Of a stretch of 64,000 nucleotides of DNA, positions 52,977-61,845 are shown in pieces. The stretch lies in NCBI RefSeq assembly GCF_965137335.1, contig NZ_CBCRZD010000001.1; one strand, 5' to 3'. The notes under the pieces were generated by a model. It made no database searches. It saw only the letters and a program-made list of their open reading frames with translations, and was not told the DNA's origin. The stretch comes from Empedobacter stercoris (GTDB taxonomy: Bacteria > Bacteroidota > Bacteroidia > Flavobacteriales > Weeksellaceae). The position numbers and the translations under genes were made by a program. Positions within the stretch are counted from its first letter, which is position 1. Every line of letters begins with the position of its first letter.

Positions 52977-53082
52977 TCATCTTAAATTTGAGCCAAAAAT
53001 AAACTGATTTTTTTAGATTTTAGCTATTACTTATCAATAAAACAAATACTTAACTTTTAATTTATACGTTATTACAAACAAT

Positions 53083-54711
53083 ATGCGATATTTTGTTCAC
53101 ATTATTTTTCTTTTATTCACATCTATTCTTGTGTTTGCACAAGAAAAAAAATTACAATTTTATCGATACAATGATGAAACAAAATCATATACAAAAGATT
53201 TTGAAAGTAAAAACCTCGATTCTTCTTTAGACTCACTTCAAAAAAATGGTTACTATACTTTAACGATTGATTCCATCAAAAATGAGAAAATCTATTTGAA
53301 CAAAGGGAAAAACTACCAAACAATTTGGGTGAAAAACAATGATTTATTTGAGAATAAAAATGATTATTTTCCAACCAATAATTTAGATTCTATTCTGAAT
53401 AAATTGGCCAAGACAAACATTAATGAAGGTTATCCCTTTGCACAAATAAAACTTGTTCCAAATGGTTTTCAACAAAGTGAGCAACGAATAGAATTGCTAT
53501 TAAACAAAGGGAAGCAACGAACAATTGATGGTGTAAAATTAATTGAATATGAAAAATTATCAAAAGGTTATTTGCGTCATGGACTTAACATCAAAAATGG
53601 AGAAATTTACAGTGAACAGAAATTAGCATCTATCTCTACTTTAATGCAGCAAACCAATTATATTGCAGAAGTACAACAGCCACAAACCTTATTCAAACCA
53701 GATTCTACGATCTTATATTTGTATCCGAAAAAGATTAGTTCCAATTATTTTGATGGTGTTTTAGGTTTTGGAACAGATGATAATGGTGATTTCAAATTAA
53801 ACGGAAACGTACAACTTTCGTTGAATAACGTGTTTAATAGTTTAGAAGAAATTCGATTAAATTGGATTGGAACTGCCAACAAAAACACATCACTAAATAT
53901 CGGTGTTAAAGTACCTTATCTATTCAAATCTCCGATTGGTTCTGAAACTAATTTCAAACTTTTCAAACAAGATTCTGTCTTTGTAAATGTAGATTTTTCG
54001 GAACGCTTGTTTTATCAACTCAACCTCAATTCAACAATTGGTGTAAGTGGAATGGTGCAATCTTCGAACTTTTTATTAGAAGATGATTCGTATCTAAAAT
54101 CGAGCTATGATGATTATTCTAAAACAGGAATTGGTTTGAGTTATAATTATTTTTTAAAACACCCTTTTCGTTTGATGGAAGGAAAATCGATGTTAGATGT
54201 TGCGGTAAATTCGATTCGTAAAAAGGAAAAGAATTTTTCGTGGACAGAAGAAATTGATAATAAAACGGTAAACCAAATTGAAATAGGGCTGAAGACCTTT
54301 CGCTTATTCGAATTAACTGACAAACACTACATCAAAACTGGTGCAGAATTTAGAGGTTTACTCACGAAAGACGATGATTTTTCTGAAAACGAATTGTATA
54401 GAATTGGTGGTTTTGGTAGTTTTAGAGGTTTCAATGAAGAAAGTATTACCGCCAATATGTATGGTTTTTTGAATGTCGATTATCGTTTTGTTCCAAGTGA
54501 AGCTTTCTACATTGGTTTATTTGCTGACTATGGTTTTATTGATAACAAACGTGCAAACCTAAATACATCTTTGTTAAGTTTCGGAACTGGAATTTCATTT
54601 TTAACGAAAATGGGTATTTTCAATTTGAGTTACGCCGTAGGAAAAACAGACGAAACCTCTTTCGATTTCAAAGAATCTAAAATCCATTTTGGAATTTTAA
54701 GTCAGTTTTAA
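53083..54711 (+). CDS. Omp85-type outer membrane protein
   Basis: A 542-residue protein with a signal peptide (MRYFVHIIFLLFTSILVFAQ). A short POTRA-like region follows (about 30-200; GKQRTIDGVKLIEYEKLSKG), then a beta-barrel. The barrel's conserved inner loop is GGFGSFRGFNEES (about 444-456), the RGF motif of Omp85/FhaC proteins. It is smaller than BamA and lacks the CSTTKKVPEG start of TamL. It may be a two-partner secretion-type or another assembly channel; no exported partner is adjacent. Confidence 0.82.
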   Translation: MRYFVHIIFLLFTSILVFAQEKKLQFYRYNDETKSYTKDFESKNLDSSLDSLQKNGYYTLTIDSIKNEKIYLNKGKNYQTIWVKNNDLFENKNDYFPTNNLDSILNKLAKTNINEGYPFAQIKLVPNGFQQSEQRIELLLNKGKQRTIDGVKLIEYEKLSKGYLRHGLNIKNGEIYSEQKLASISTLMQQTNYIAEVQQPQTLFKPDSTILYLYPKKISSNYFDGVLGFGTDDNGDFKLNGNVQLSLNNVFNSLEEIRLNWIGTANKNTSLNIGVKVPYLFKSPIGSETNFKLFKQDSVFVNVDFSERLFYQLNLNSTIGVSGMVQSSNFLLEDDSYLKSSYDDYSKTGIGLSYNYFLKHPFRLMEGKSMLDVAVNSIRKKEKNFSWTEEIDNKTVNQIEIGLKTFRLFELTDKHYIKTGAEFRGLLTKDDDFSENELYRIGGFGSFRGFNEESITANMYGFLNVDYRFVPSEAFYIGLFADYGFIDNKRANLNTSLLSFGTGISFLTKMGIFNLSYAVGKTDETSFDFKESKIHFGILSQF

Positions 54712-54805
54712 TTTTTTTGATAAAAAATCGATTTATTTAGGTTATTTGGTAACTTTTTTAAGAAATTAGCTACTTATAAAAAACTCACACAAAATAATTT
54801 TAAAA

Positions 54806-55999
54806 ATGCGTAAAATTTTTTATCCAATTTTCGCTTCAGCAGTAATGCTTGCAAGTGCTCAATTGGTATCTGCACAAGACAACTTAGTTAATGCCTTAAA
54901 CAAAAATGTTAGTGAAAATAGTAAAGAAGCTTTTCAATTTACAGATGTTATCAATTTAGCTAAAACGCCAGTAGAAAATCAAGGATCTTCAGGAACTTGT
55001 TGGTCATATTCAGGAAATTCGTTCTTCGAATCAGAAATGATCAGAATGGGAAAACAACCTATTCAATTGTCTTCTATTTTCAATGCAAGAAATACATACG
55101 TTGAAAAAGGAAAACAATATGTACGCATGCATGGCGCAACAACTTTGGGAGATGGAGGATCTTTCTTTGATGTTTTAAACACGATCAAAAAATATGGTGC
55201 TGTTCCTACAGAAGTTTACACAGGCTTAAATTATGGAACTAAAATTAACCAATTTGGTGAAATGGCTGCCATACAAGAAGGAGTATTAAAAGCTGTTGTT
55301 TCTAATCCAAATGGAAAACTAACTCCTAATTGGGAAAAAGCATACACAGCTGTTTTAGATAGTTATTTAGGAACATATCCGTCTGAATTTACGTACAACG
55401 GGAAAAAATATACACCGCGTACATTTGCAGATCAAGTGGTAGGAATTAATCCAAACGATTATGTTGCGATTACATCGTTCAAAGAGCATTCGTATTACAA
55501 ACCATTTGTATTGGCGATTCCTGATAACTGGGCATACGAAGCTTTTTACAATGTTCCGATGACAGAAATGACGGATAATATTGATTATGCTTTAAAAAAT
55601 GGATTTACTGTAGCTTGGGCGACGGATGTTTCTGAGAAAGGATTTAGCTGGAAAAATGGAATTGCTTATGTTCCTGAAATTGATTTTGCTGATATGACTT
55701 CAACACAAAAAGCAGAAATGTTCAAAGGTCCTAAAGCAGAAAAAGTAATTACAGAAGACATGCGTCAAGCGGCTTTCGATGATTACCAAACGACTGATGA
55801 CCATGGAATGCACATTGTTGGAATTGCAAAAGATCAAAACGGAAAAGACTATTACATCGTTAAAAATTCTTGGGGATTAACAAACGACTACGAAGGATAT
55901 CTTTATGTAACAAAAGCTTTTGTTCAGTATAAAACAACAAATATTTTAGTTCACAAAAACGGTGTTCAAAAACAAACATTGAAAAAATTAGGAATTTAA
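54806..55999 (+). CDS. Papain-family (C1) cysteine peptidase, exported
   Basis: A 397-residue protein with a signal peptide (ending near AQLVSAQD). The catalytic triad is recognizable: Cys65 in QGSSGTCWSYSG, His336 in DHGMHIVG, and Asn354 in VKNSWG. The size and inserts resemble the bleomycin hydrolase/aminopeptidase C (C1B) group more than classical papain. That group is normally cytosolic, while this one has a clear export signal. It is convergent with a chagasin-like inhibitor gene just downstream. Confidence 0.9.
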   Translation: MRKIFYPIFASAVMLASAQLVSAQDNLVNALNKNVSENSKEAFQFTDVINLAKTPVENQGSSGTCWSYSGNSFFESEMIRMGKQPIQLSSIFNARNTYVEKGKQYVRMHGATTLGDGGSFFDVLNTIKKYGAVPTEVYTGLNYGTKINQFGEMAAIQEGVLKAVVSNPNGKLTPNWEKAYTAVLDSYLGTYPSEFTYNGKKYTPRTFADQVVGINPNDYVAITSFKEHSYYKPFVLAIPDNWAYEAFYNVPMTEMTDNIDYALKNGFTVAWATDVSEKGFSWKNGIAYVPEIDFADMTSTQKAEMFKGPKAEKVITEDMRQAAFDDYQTTDDHGMHIVGIAKDQNGKDYYIVKNSWGLTNDYEGYLYVTKAFVQYKTTNILVHKNGVQKQTLKKLGI

Positions 56000-56018
56000 T
56001 TTCTAATCTCATCATAAG

Positions 56019-56048
56019 TAAGAAAAGCTCCTATTGGAGCTTTTCTTA
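56019..56048. terminator. Bidirectional terminator between peptidase and inhibitor genes
   Basis: TAAGAAAAGCTCC (56019-56031) and GGAGCTTTTCTTA (56036-56048) with a 4-base loop. The stop codon of the inhibitor gene (56046-56048) lies in the arm. Confidence 0.88.
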
Positions 56049-56441
56049 TTTTACATTAAATGTGAGTTGTTTTGTATTGGATGGAGCATCTTTCTCCCAG
56101 CCTCTTTTATAATCAAACTGTATCGTACACTCTCCTTTACTACCAGCTATCACTTTATATACATTTTTACTTGGTACGCCTACCATTCCTTCTTGCTGTT
56201 TTTTTACATTCGACTTATCAACAATTTTCACACTACAACCATCAGATTCTCTAGTAAACCAATCGTATCCAGTAGAAGGATTAGAAGTCACTTCTAATTT
56301 TATTTGATCTCCTACATTTAAATTGATTGTTTTGGCATTTTCGACTGTATCCAAATTGATTGTTTTCTCATTATTTATATTCGCTGCACAAGCCATTAAC
56401 AAGGTTGAACTTCCTAATAAGAGTAAAGTTTTTTTAATCAT
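56046..56441 (-). CDS. Chagasin-type (I42) cysteine protease inhibitor lipoprotein
   Basis: A 131-residue protein with the lipoprotein signal MIKKTLLLLGSSTLLMAC (Cys18). The three inhibitor loops of the I42 family are visible: NPSTGYDW at 54-61 (consensus NPTTGY.W), a middle Gly-rich loop (GMVGVPS, about 84-90), and RGW at 112-114 (RPW in chagasin). Such proteins block papain-family peptidases by inserting the loops into the active site. It is convergent with an exported C1 peptidase gene, and both products would meet in the periplasm or at the cell surface. Confidence 0.88.
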   Translation of the reverse strand: MIKKTLLLLGSSTLLMACAANINNEKTINLDTVENAKTINLNVGDQIKLEVTSNPSTGYDWFTRESDGCSVKIVDKSNVKKQQEGMVGVPSKNVYKVIAGSKGECTIQFDYKRGWEKDAPSNTKQLTFNVK

Positions 56442-56543
56442 AATTTATCGTTTTGATTATTTTTTTTTATAAAAACAGTTACAAAGCTATTCAACTAAGC
56501 GCTTTTTCAACTAATTTTGTGTTTTATTTTTTAGTCAATAATT

Positions 56544-58112
56544 ATGCCTCAAAATGTAACTATTCGCATTTCTCCTGCAGAAGCAGCAAATGAAAATATT
56601 TTAAAACAACGTTTAGCATCTGCCGTTAAAACTAAACCGGAGAATATCAATGCTTATCAAATCATTCGTCGCTCATTAGATGCGCGAAGTCGAAATATTA
56701 TCACTCAATTACAAGTTAATGTTTTTATCAATGAAGATTTTTCGGATGCTTTCGAGTTTCATCCAAATCTTCAGAATGTAGAGAATAAACACGAAGTTTA
56801 TATTGCTGGTGCTGGTCCTGCTGGATTATTTGCTGCGTTAGAATTAATAGAACAAGGTCTGAAACCAATTATCATCGAACGTGGAAAAAATGTTCGTGAT
56901 CGTCGTCGTGATTTAGCAGCAATGAATAAAGAAGGAAAAGTAAATCCTGAATCAAACTATTGTTATGGAGAAGGTGGCGCTGGAACTTATTCGGACGGAA
57001 AATTATATACACGTTCTACAAAACGTGGAAATATTCTGAAATCTCTACAATGGTTTGTACATTTTGGTGCAACAGAACGCATTTTACAAGAAGCTCATCC
57101 CCATATTGGAACCAATAAATTACCAGGAATTATCGCCAACATGCGCGAAGCAATTATCGAATGTGGTGGAGAGGTTTGGTTTGATACAAAACTGACAGAT
57201 ATTCTTATCGAGAATAATCAAATTAAAGGAATTGAAATTAATCACGATAAGAAAATTAAAACATCATCGCTTATTTTAGCAACAGGACATTCGGCTCGTG
57301 ATATTTTCAATATGTTGAATGAAAAGAATGTTTTAATTGAAGCAAAACCTTTTGCATTAGGTGTTCGTGTAGAACATCACCAAAGTTTGATTGACTCTGC
57401 TCAATATCATTGTCCAATCGGAACAGAACGCAACGAATTCCTTCCCCCAGCATCCTATTCATTAGTTTCGCAAGAAGCCGGTCGCGGTGTTTTCTCTTTT
57501 TGTATGTGTCCTGGTGGAATTATCGCACCTGCTTCTACAGATGAAGGAGAATTGGTCGTAAATGGTTGGTCGCCATCTAAACGAGATGGTTTTTTTGCTA
57601 ATTCTGGAATGGTTGTAACAGTTGATGAAAAAGATTTTGCTAAATATGGATTTACTGGACCTTTGGCTGGAATGAAATTTCAACAAATGGTAGAACAAAA
57701 AGCATGGCAAGCAGGTGGAGGAAAACTAAAAGCTCCTGCTCAACGAATGACTGATTTTGTTTCAGGAAAATTATCAAATTCGTTAAATGACTGCTCATAT
57801 TTACCAGGTTTAACATCAGGATTATTAAGCGATGTTTTACCAAAAGAAGTTCATCAATCATTACAATTAGGTTTCCAAACATTTGGTAAAAAAATGAATG
57901 GTTACTATACCGAAAATGCAAATATTGTGGCAACAGAATCCAGAACTTCTTCCCCTGTTCGTATTCCGAGAAATGAAGAAACCTTAGAACATACGCAGGT
58001 TGCAGGATTATTTCCTTGTGCTGAAGGTGCAGGTTATGCGGGTGGAATTATTTCTGCCGCCATGGACGGAGCAAAAGTTGCGATTGCAGTGAAGAATTTT
58101 ATCGAAAAATAG
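56544..58112 (+). CDS. NAD(P)/FAD-dependent oxidoreductase
   Basis: A 522-residue flavoprotein. After an N-terminal domain of about 90 residues comes the FAD motif VYIAGAGPAGLFAALELIEQ (about 89-108). YCYGEGGAGTYSDGKLYTRS (about 140-159) and a C-terminal SPVRIPRNEETLEHTQVAGL then AEGAGYAGGIISAAMDGAK follow. These match a widespread family of uncharacterized dehydrogenases (COG2509). The substrate is unknown. A TAATTTTG box (56512-56519) precedes it. Confidence 0.88.
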   Translation: MPQNVTIRISPAEAANENILKQRLASAVKTKPENINAYQIIRRSLDARSRNIITQLQVNVFINEDFSDAFEFHPNLQNVENKHEVYIAGAGPAGLFAALELIEQGLKPIIIERGKNVRDRRRDLAAMNKEGKVNPESNYCYGEGGAGTYSDGKLYTRSTKRGNILKSLQWFVHFGATERILQEAHPHIGTNKLPGIIANMREAIIECGGEVWFDTKLTDILIENNQIKGIEINHDKKIKTSSLILATGHSARDIFNMLNEKNVLIEAKPFALGVRVEHHQSLIDSAQYHCPIGTERNEFLPPASYSLVSQEAGRGVFSFCMCPGGIIAPASTDEGELVVNGWSPSKRDGFFANSGMVVTVDEKDFAKYGFTGPLAGMKFQQMVEQKAWQAGGGKLKAPAQRMTDFVSGKLSNSLNDCSYLPGLTSGLLSDVLPKEVHQSLQLGFQTFGKKMNGYYTENANIVATESRTSSPVRIPRNEETLEHTQVAGLFPCAEGAGYAGGIISAAMDGAKVAIAVKNFIEK

Positions 58113-58142
58113 TTTTATATTTAATACTCAAAATAAAATACA

Positions 58143-58175
58143 GATGTCAAGCTGAACTTGTTTCAGCTTCGCATC
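58143..58175. repeat. REP-like intergenic palindrome
   Basis: GATG/CATC outer pairs and AAGCTGAA (58149-58156) with TTCAGCTT (58162-58169) inner pairs around CTTGT. The CTGAACTTGTTTCAG core resembles palindromic repeats common between genes in Bacteroidota. Only one copy is in this window. Confidence 0.6.
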
Positions 58176-58182
58176 TTTAGAA

Positions 58183-58389
58183 ATGATGAATTTAGAAAAA
58201 GTAAATAATCTCAAATTTTTATTGATTTCAATAGCGCTGATTTTAATAGGTTATTCAATCAACTTAATCGGTTGGAATATTGGAACAATTACAATTGTTT
58301 ATTTTGGATTAGGTTTATTCTTTTTAGGAATTATTTCATTCATCATTTTACTATTTTTAGCTTTGATTAAAATTGTAAACAGAATTTAA
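58183..58389 (+). CDS. Small membrane protein of unknown function
   Basis: A 68-residue protein (or 67, if the second ATG is used) with two hydrophobic helices (about 11-30 and 36-62) and no recognized motif. Its stop (TAA, 58387-58389) shares a base with the crcB start, so it is probably translated and coupled to crcB. Confidence 0.6.
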   Translation: MMNLEKVNNLKFLLISIALILIGYSINLIGWNIGTITIVYFGLGLFFLGIISFIILLFLALIKIVNRI

Positions 58390-58766
58390 TGAATCTTTTA
58401 AAATCTATACTATTTGTTGGTTTAGGTGGCGCTTTTGGTAGTGTTGCAAGATTTTTAATTTCATACGGAATCGGAAAATATTATTCACAACCATTTCCGT
58501 TGGCTACATTTTTGACAAATAGTATTGGTTGCTTTTTGATTGGAATTTTGTACGCTTATTCAATTAAGAATAATATAGGAAATACGTATTTCAATTTTTT
58601 ATTCATCACCGGTTTTTGTGGAGGATTTACTACTTTTTCAAGTTTTTCATATGAAAATTTCAACTTAATTCAACAACAAAACGTAATGACATCCCTTGTT
58701 TACATTTTATCAAGTGTTGTCATTGGAATTATTTTTACACTAATTGGATTTAGGCTTATAAAATAA
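58389..58766 (+). CDS. crcB: Fluoride exporter CrcB/Fluc
   Basis: A dual-topology fluoride channel. The 125 residues have four helices and the family motifs GGAFGSVARFLISY (about 13-26), TFLTNSIGCFLIGIL (about 39-53; the conserved Asn), and GFCGGFTTFSSFSYEN (about 76-91; the TTFS phenylalanine region). A single gene is enough, since it forms dimers. The start overlaps the upstream stop by one base. I see no fluoride riboswitch core directly before it. Confidence 0.93.
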   Translation: MNLLKSILFVGLGGAFGSVARFLISYGIGKYYSQPFPLATFLTNSIGCFLIGILYAYSIKNNIGNTYFNFLFITGFCGGFTTFSSFSYENFNLIQQQNVMTSLVYILSSVVIGIIFTLIGFRLIK

Positions 58767-58844
58767 ATCATTATCAACATATTATATTTTTCTTTATGGT
58801 AGATAATAAAAAAATCTTATTTTTAAGAAATATAAAATTATCAC

Positions 58845-61757
58845 ATGAGGAAATCTTTTCTATTTTGCGGAATTATGTTTACTTCCGTTTTAACTTATGC
58901 ACAATTAAAGACTGTGAAAAAAACAGACAACAAAGGATATACCTACGAAATGGTAGAAAATGATCCTTCTAATACAAGAATCTATACCTTAAAAAATGGT
59001 TTAAAAATTTATTTAGCTCAAATAAAAGACGAACCAAGAATTCAAACACATATTGCTGTAAAAACAGGTTCTAACAACGATCCAGAAGACAACACTGGTT
59101 TGGCTCATTATTTAGAACACATGGTTTTTAAAGGAACTTCGAAAATTGGAACTCAAAACTGGGCTGCAGAACAACCTTTGATCCAACAAATTTCTGATTT
59201 ATATGAGCAGCATAAAGCAGAAAAAGATCCGGCTAAGAAAATCGAGCTTTATAAAAAAATCGATCAAGTTTCGCAAGAAGCATCTAAATATGCTGTAGCA
59301 AATGAGTACGATAAATTAATTTCATCGCTTGGAGCTTCAGGCACAAATGCACACACTTCTTTAGAGGAAACAATTTACCATAATAATATTCCGAACAACG
59401 AATTAGAAAAATGGTTAAAAGTAGAATCAGAACGTTTTAACGAATTAGTTTTACGTTTATTTCATACAGAATTAGAAGCTGTTTATGAAGAATTTAATCG
59501 TTCGCAAGATAATGATGGACGTTTAGTTTTCTATAAAATGATGGAAACATTGTTCCCAAAATCGCATTACGGAACACAAACAACAATTGGAACTTCAGAG
59601 CATTTAAAGAATCCTTCAATGGTGGCAATTCATAATTATTTTGATAAATATTATGTTGCGAGTAATATGGCAGTTCTATTAATTGGAGATTTTGATTTTG
59701 ATACAGCTGTTCCGATGATTGATAAATATTTCGGAAATTATGCTACAAAACCGGCTCCTACACAATATGTAGCAAAAGAAGAGCCAATCAAAACAATCGT
59801 AACAAGTGAAGTGTTCAGTCCATCTTCAGAGCGTGTACAGTTTGCTTACCGTTTTAATGGTGCAAATAGTTCTGATGCTAAATATGTTACGCTAATTGAT
59901 TACATTTTGAGTAATTCTACTGCAGGATTAATCGATTTAAATATCAATCAACAACAAAAAACATTAGGTGCAAGTAGTTCTTCATCTTTCTTTAGAGATT
60001 ACGGAATGCATTCTTTTTCTGGATCACCAAAACAAGGTCAAAATTTAGAAGAAGTTCGTGATTTATTAATCACTCAAATCGAGAAAATTAAAAAAGGGGA
60101 ATTCGATGATTGGATGATTGAGGCTGTAACGAATGATTTGAGAAAGTCGCGTATGAAAAGTTGGGAAAACTCACGTTCGTTAGCTGCAAGTTTATACAAA
60201 TCGTACATTAATGACATTCCTTGGGCGAAAGTTGTGGATCAATACGATGAAATGAGTCGTGTTACGAAGCAAGAATTAATGGATTTTGCGAAGAAAAATT
60301 ACACTGATAATTATGTAATTGTTTACAAACGTCAAGGTGAAAACAAAAACTTAGTTCGTGTATCGAATCCTGGTATTACACCAATTCAATTAAATCGTGA
60401 TGCTGAATCTACTTGGTACAAAGACTTTATGAACATCAAATCGAGTGAGATTAAACCAGTTTTTGTTGATTTCAAAAAAGAATTGAACGAAGGAAAAATC
60501 AACAATACAAAGTTCACTTCAATCCAAAATAAAACAAATGATATCAGTTCTGTTTACTACATCGCTGATATGGGATCGGATAACAATAAAAAACTTGGTT
60601 TAGCGATTAATTATTTAAATTATTTAGGAACATCTAAATATTCACCAGAAAACTTAAAAAAAGAGTTTTACAAAATTGGAATTGATTATGGTGTGAATAC
60701 AGGAACTGAGAGAACTTCTGTTTATATCACAGGTTTACAAAAGAATTTAACAAGTGGTATCAAATTATTCGAACATCTTTTAAGTGATGCTGTTGCTACT
60801 AATGAATCGTACCAAGAGTATGTAAATAAAATATTGAAATCAAGAGAAAATTCTAAAAAGAATAAAAATGTGATTTCTTCTATGTTGAATACGTATGCTC
60901 AATATGGACCAGACAATCGTTCGCGAGATATTATTTCTGAAGCAGATTTGAAAGCAATTGATCCGAAAGAATTAACACAAATCATTAAAGATTTCTTTAA
61001 TTACAAGCATCAAATTTTCTACTACGGAAATAATGAAGCTGAAACGAAAAAAGCAATTGAACAAAATCATAATTTCGGGAAGAATTTAGATTATCCAAAG
61101 AAAAAAATATATCCGCAACCAGCGACCGATGGTAAAGTATATTTTGCACCTTACGACATGGTACAGTCGGAAATTAATTTCTTTGCACGCGACTCTAAAT
61201 ACGATCCAACGTTATTAACATCAACCGGAATTTTTAATGAATATTTTGGTGGAGGTTTATCGTCTATTGTTTTCCAAGAAATTCGCGAATCTAAATCTTT
61301 GGCTTATTCAGCTGGATCTTTTTACATCAATGCGAACAAAAAAGATAATTACAACTATGTAAGAGCGGTAATTGGAACACAAGCAAACAAATTACCACAA
61401 GCTGTTGATGCTATGAAAGAGTTAATGAATAATATGCCAAAAGCAAAAAATCAATTCAATAATTCGAAGCAAGCAGCGCTAAAGCAAATCGCTACAAGAC
61501 GCTACACAAAAGCAAATGTATTCTTTTATTGGCTGTCTTTACAAGATAGAGGTCTTAACTATGATATCAACAAAGATATTTACGAGCAAACATCTAAATT
61601 AACATTAGATCAATTGGATCAATTTTTCCAAAAACACATCAAAGGTCAGAAATTCAATGTAGGTTTAATCGGTAAAAAAGACAACTTAGATTGGAATGCT
61701 GTTCAAAAATTAGGTGATGTTAAAGAATTAACATTAGAAGAATTGTTTAACTATTAA
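58845..61757 (+). CDS. M16 family zinc peptidase (pitrilysin-like)
   Basis: A 970-residue exported metallopeptidase with a signal peptide (MRKSFLFCGIMFTSVLTYAQ). The inverted zinc motif HYLEH is at His88-His92 with Glu91 as base, and a distal Glu is in ELEAVYEEFNRS (about 209-220). It has both the N-terminal active and C-terminal inactive M16 halves (C-terminal half around AYSAGSFYINANKKDN), as in pitrilysin. It probably degrades peptides in the periplasm or at the outer membrane. It is monocistronic. Confidence 0.94.
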   Translation: MRKSFLFCGIMFTSVLTYAQLKTVKKTDNKGYTYEMVENDPSNTRIYTLKNGLKIYLAQIKDEPRIQTHIAVKTGSNNDPEDNTGLAHYLEHMVFKGTSKIGTQNWAAEQPLIQQISDLYEQHKAEKDPAKKIELYKKIDQVSQEASKYAVANEYDKLISSLGASGTNAHTSLEETIYHNNIPNNELEKWLKVESERFNELVLRLFHTELEAVYEEFNRSQDNDGRLVFYKMMETLFPKSHYGTQTTIGTSEHLKNPSMVAIHNYFDKYYVASNMAVLLIGDFDFDTAVPMIDKYFGNYATKPAPTQYVAKEEPIKTIVTSEVFSPSSERVQFAYRFNGANSSDAKYVTLIDYILSNSTAGLIDLNINQQQKTLGASSSSSFFRDYGMHSFSGSPKQGQNLEEVRDLLITQIEKIKKGEFDDWMIEAVTNDLRKSRMKSWENSRSLAASLYKSYINDIPWAKVVDQYDEMSRVTKQELMDFAKKNYTDNYVIVYKRQGENKNLVRVSNPGITPIQLNRDAESTWYKDFMNIKSSEIKPVFVDFKKELNEGKINNTKFTSIQNKTNDISSVYYIADMGSDNNKKLGLAINYLNYLGTSKYSPENLKKEFYKIGIDYGVNTGTERTSVYITGLQKNLTSGIKLFEHLLSDAVATNESYQEYVNKILKSRENSKKNKNVISSMLNTYAQYGPDNRSRDIISEADLKAIDPKELTQIIKDFFNYKHQIFYYGNNEAETKKAIEQNHNFGKNLDYPKKKIYPQPATDGKVYFAPYDMVQSEINFFARDSKYDPTLLTSTGIFNEYFGGGLSSIVFQEIRESKSLAYSAGSFYINANKKDNYNYVRAVIGTQANKLPQAVDAMKELMNNMPKAKNQFNNSKQAALKQIATRRYTKANVFFYWLSLQDRGLNYDINKDIYEQTSKLTLDQLDQFFQKHIKGQKFNVGLIGKKDNLDWNAVQKLGDVKELTLEELFNY

Positions 61758-61779
61758 TCTTATATTCAATTATAAAATC

Positions 61780-61816
61780 AATAAACGCGTTTAGGAAATC
61801 CTACAACGCGTTTATT
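61780..61816. terminator. Terminator after the M16 gene
   Basis: AATAAACGCGTT (61780-61791) and the complementary AACGCGTTTATT (61805-61816), extended by TAGGA/TCCTA with a bulge. T residues follow. Confidence 0.85.
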
Positions 61817-61845
61817 TTAATTAACAACTTACTCTTAATGAATAT

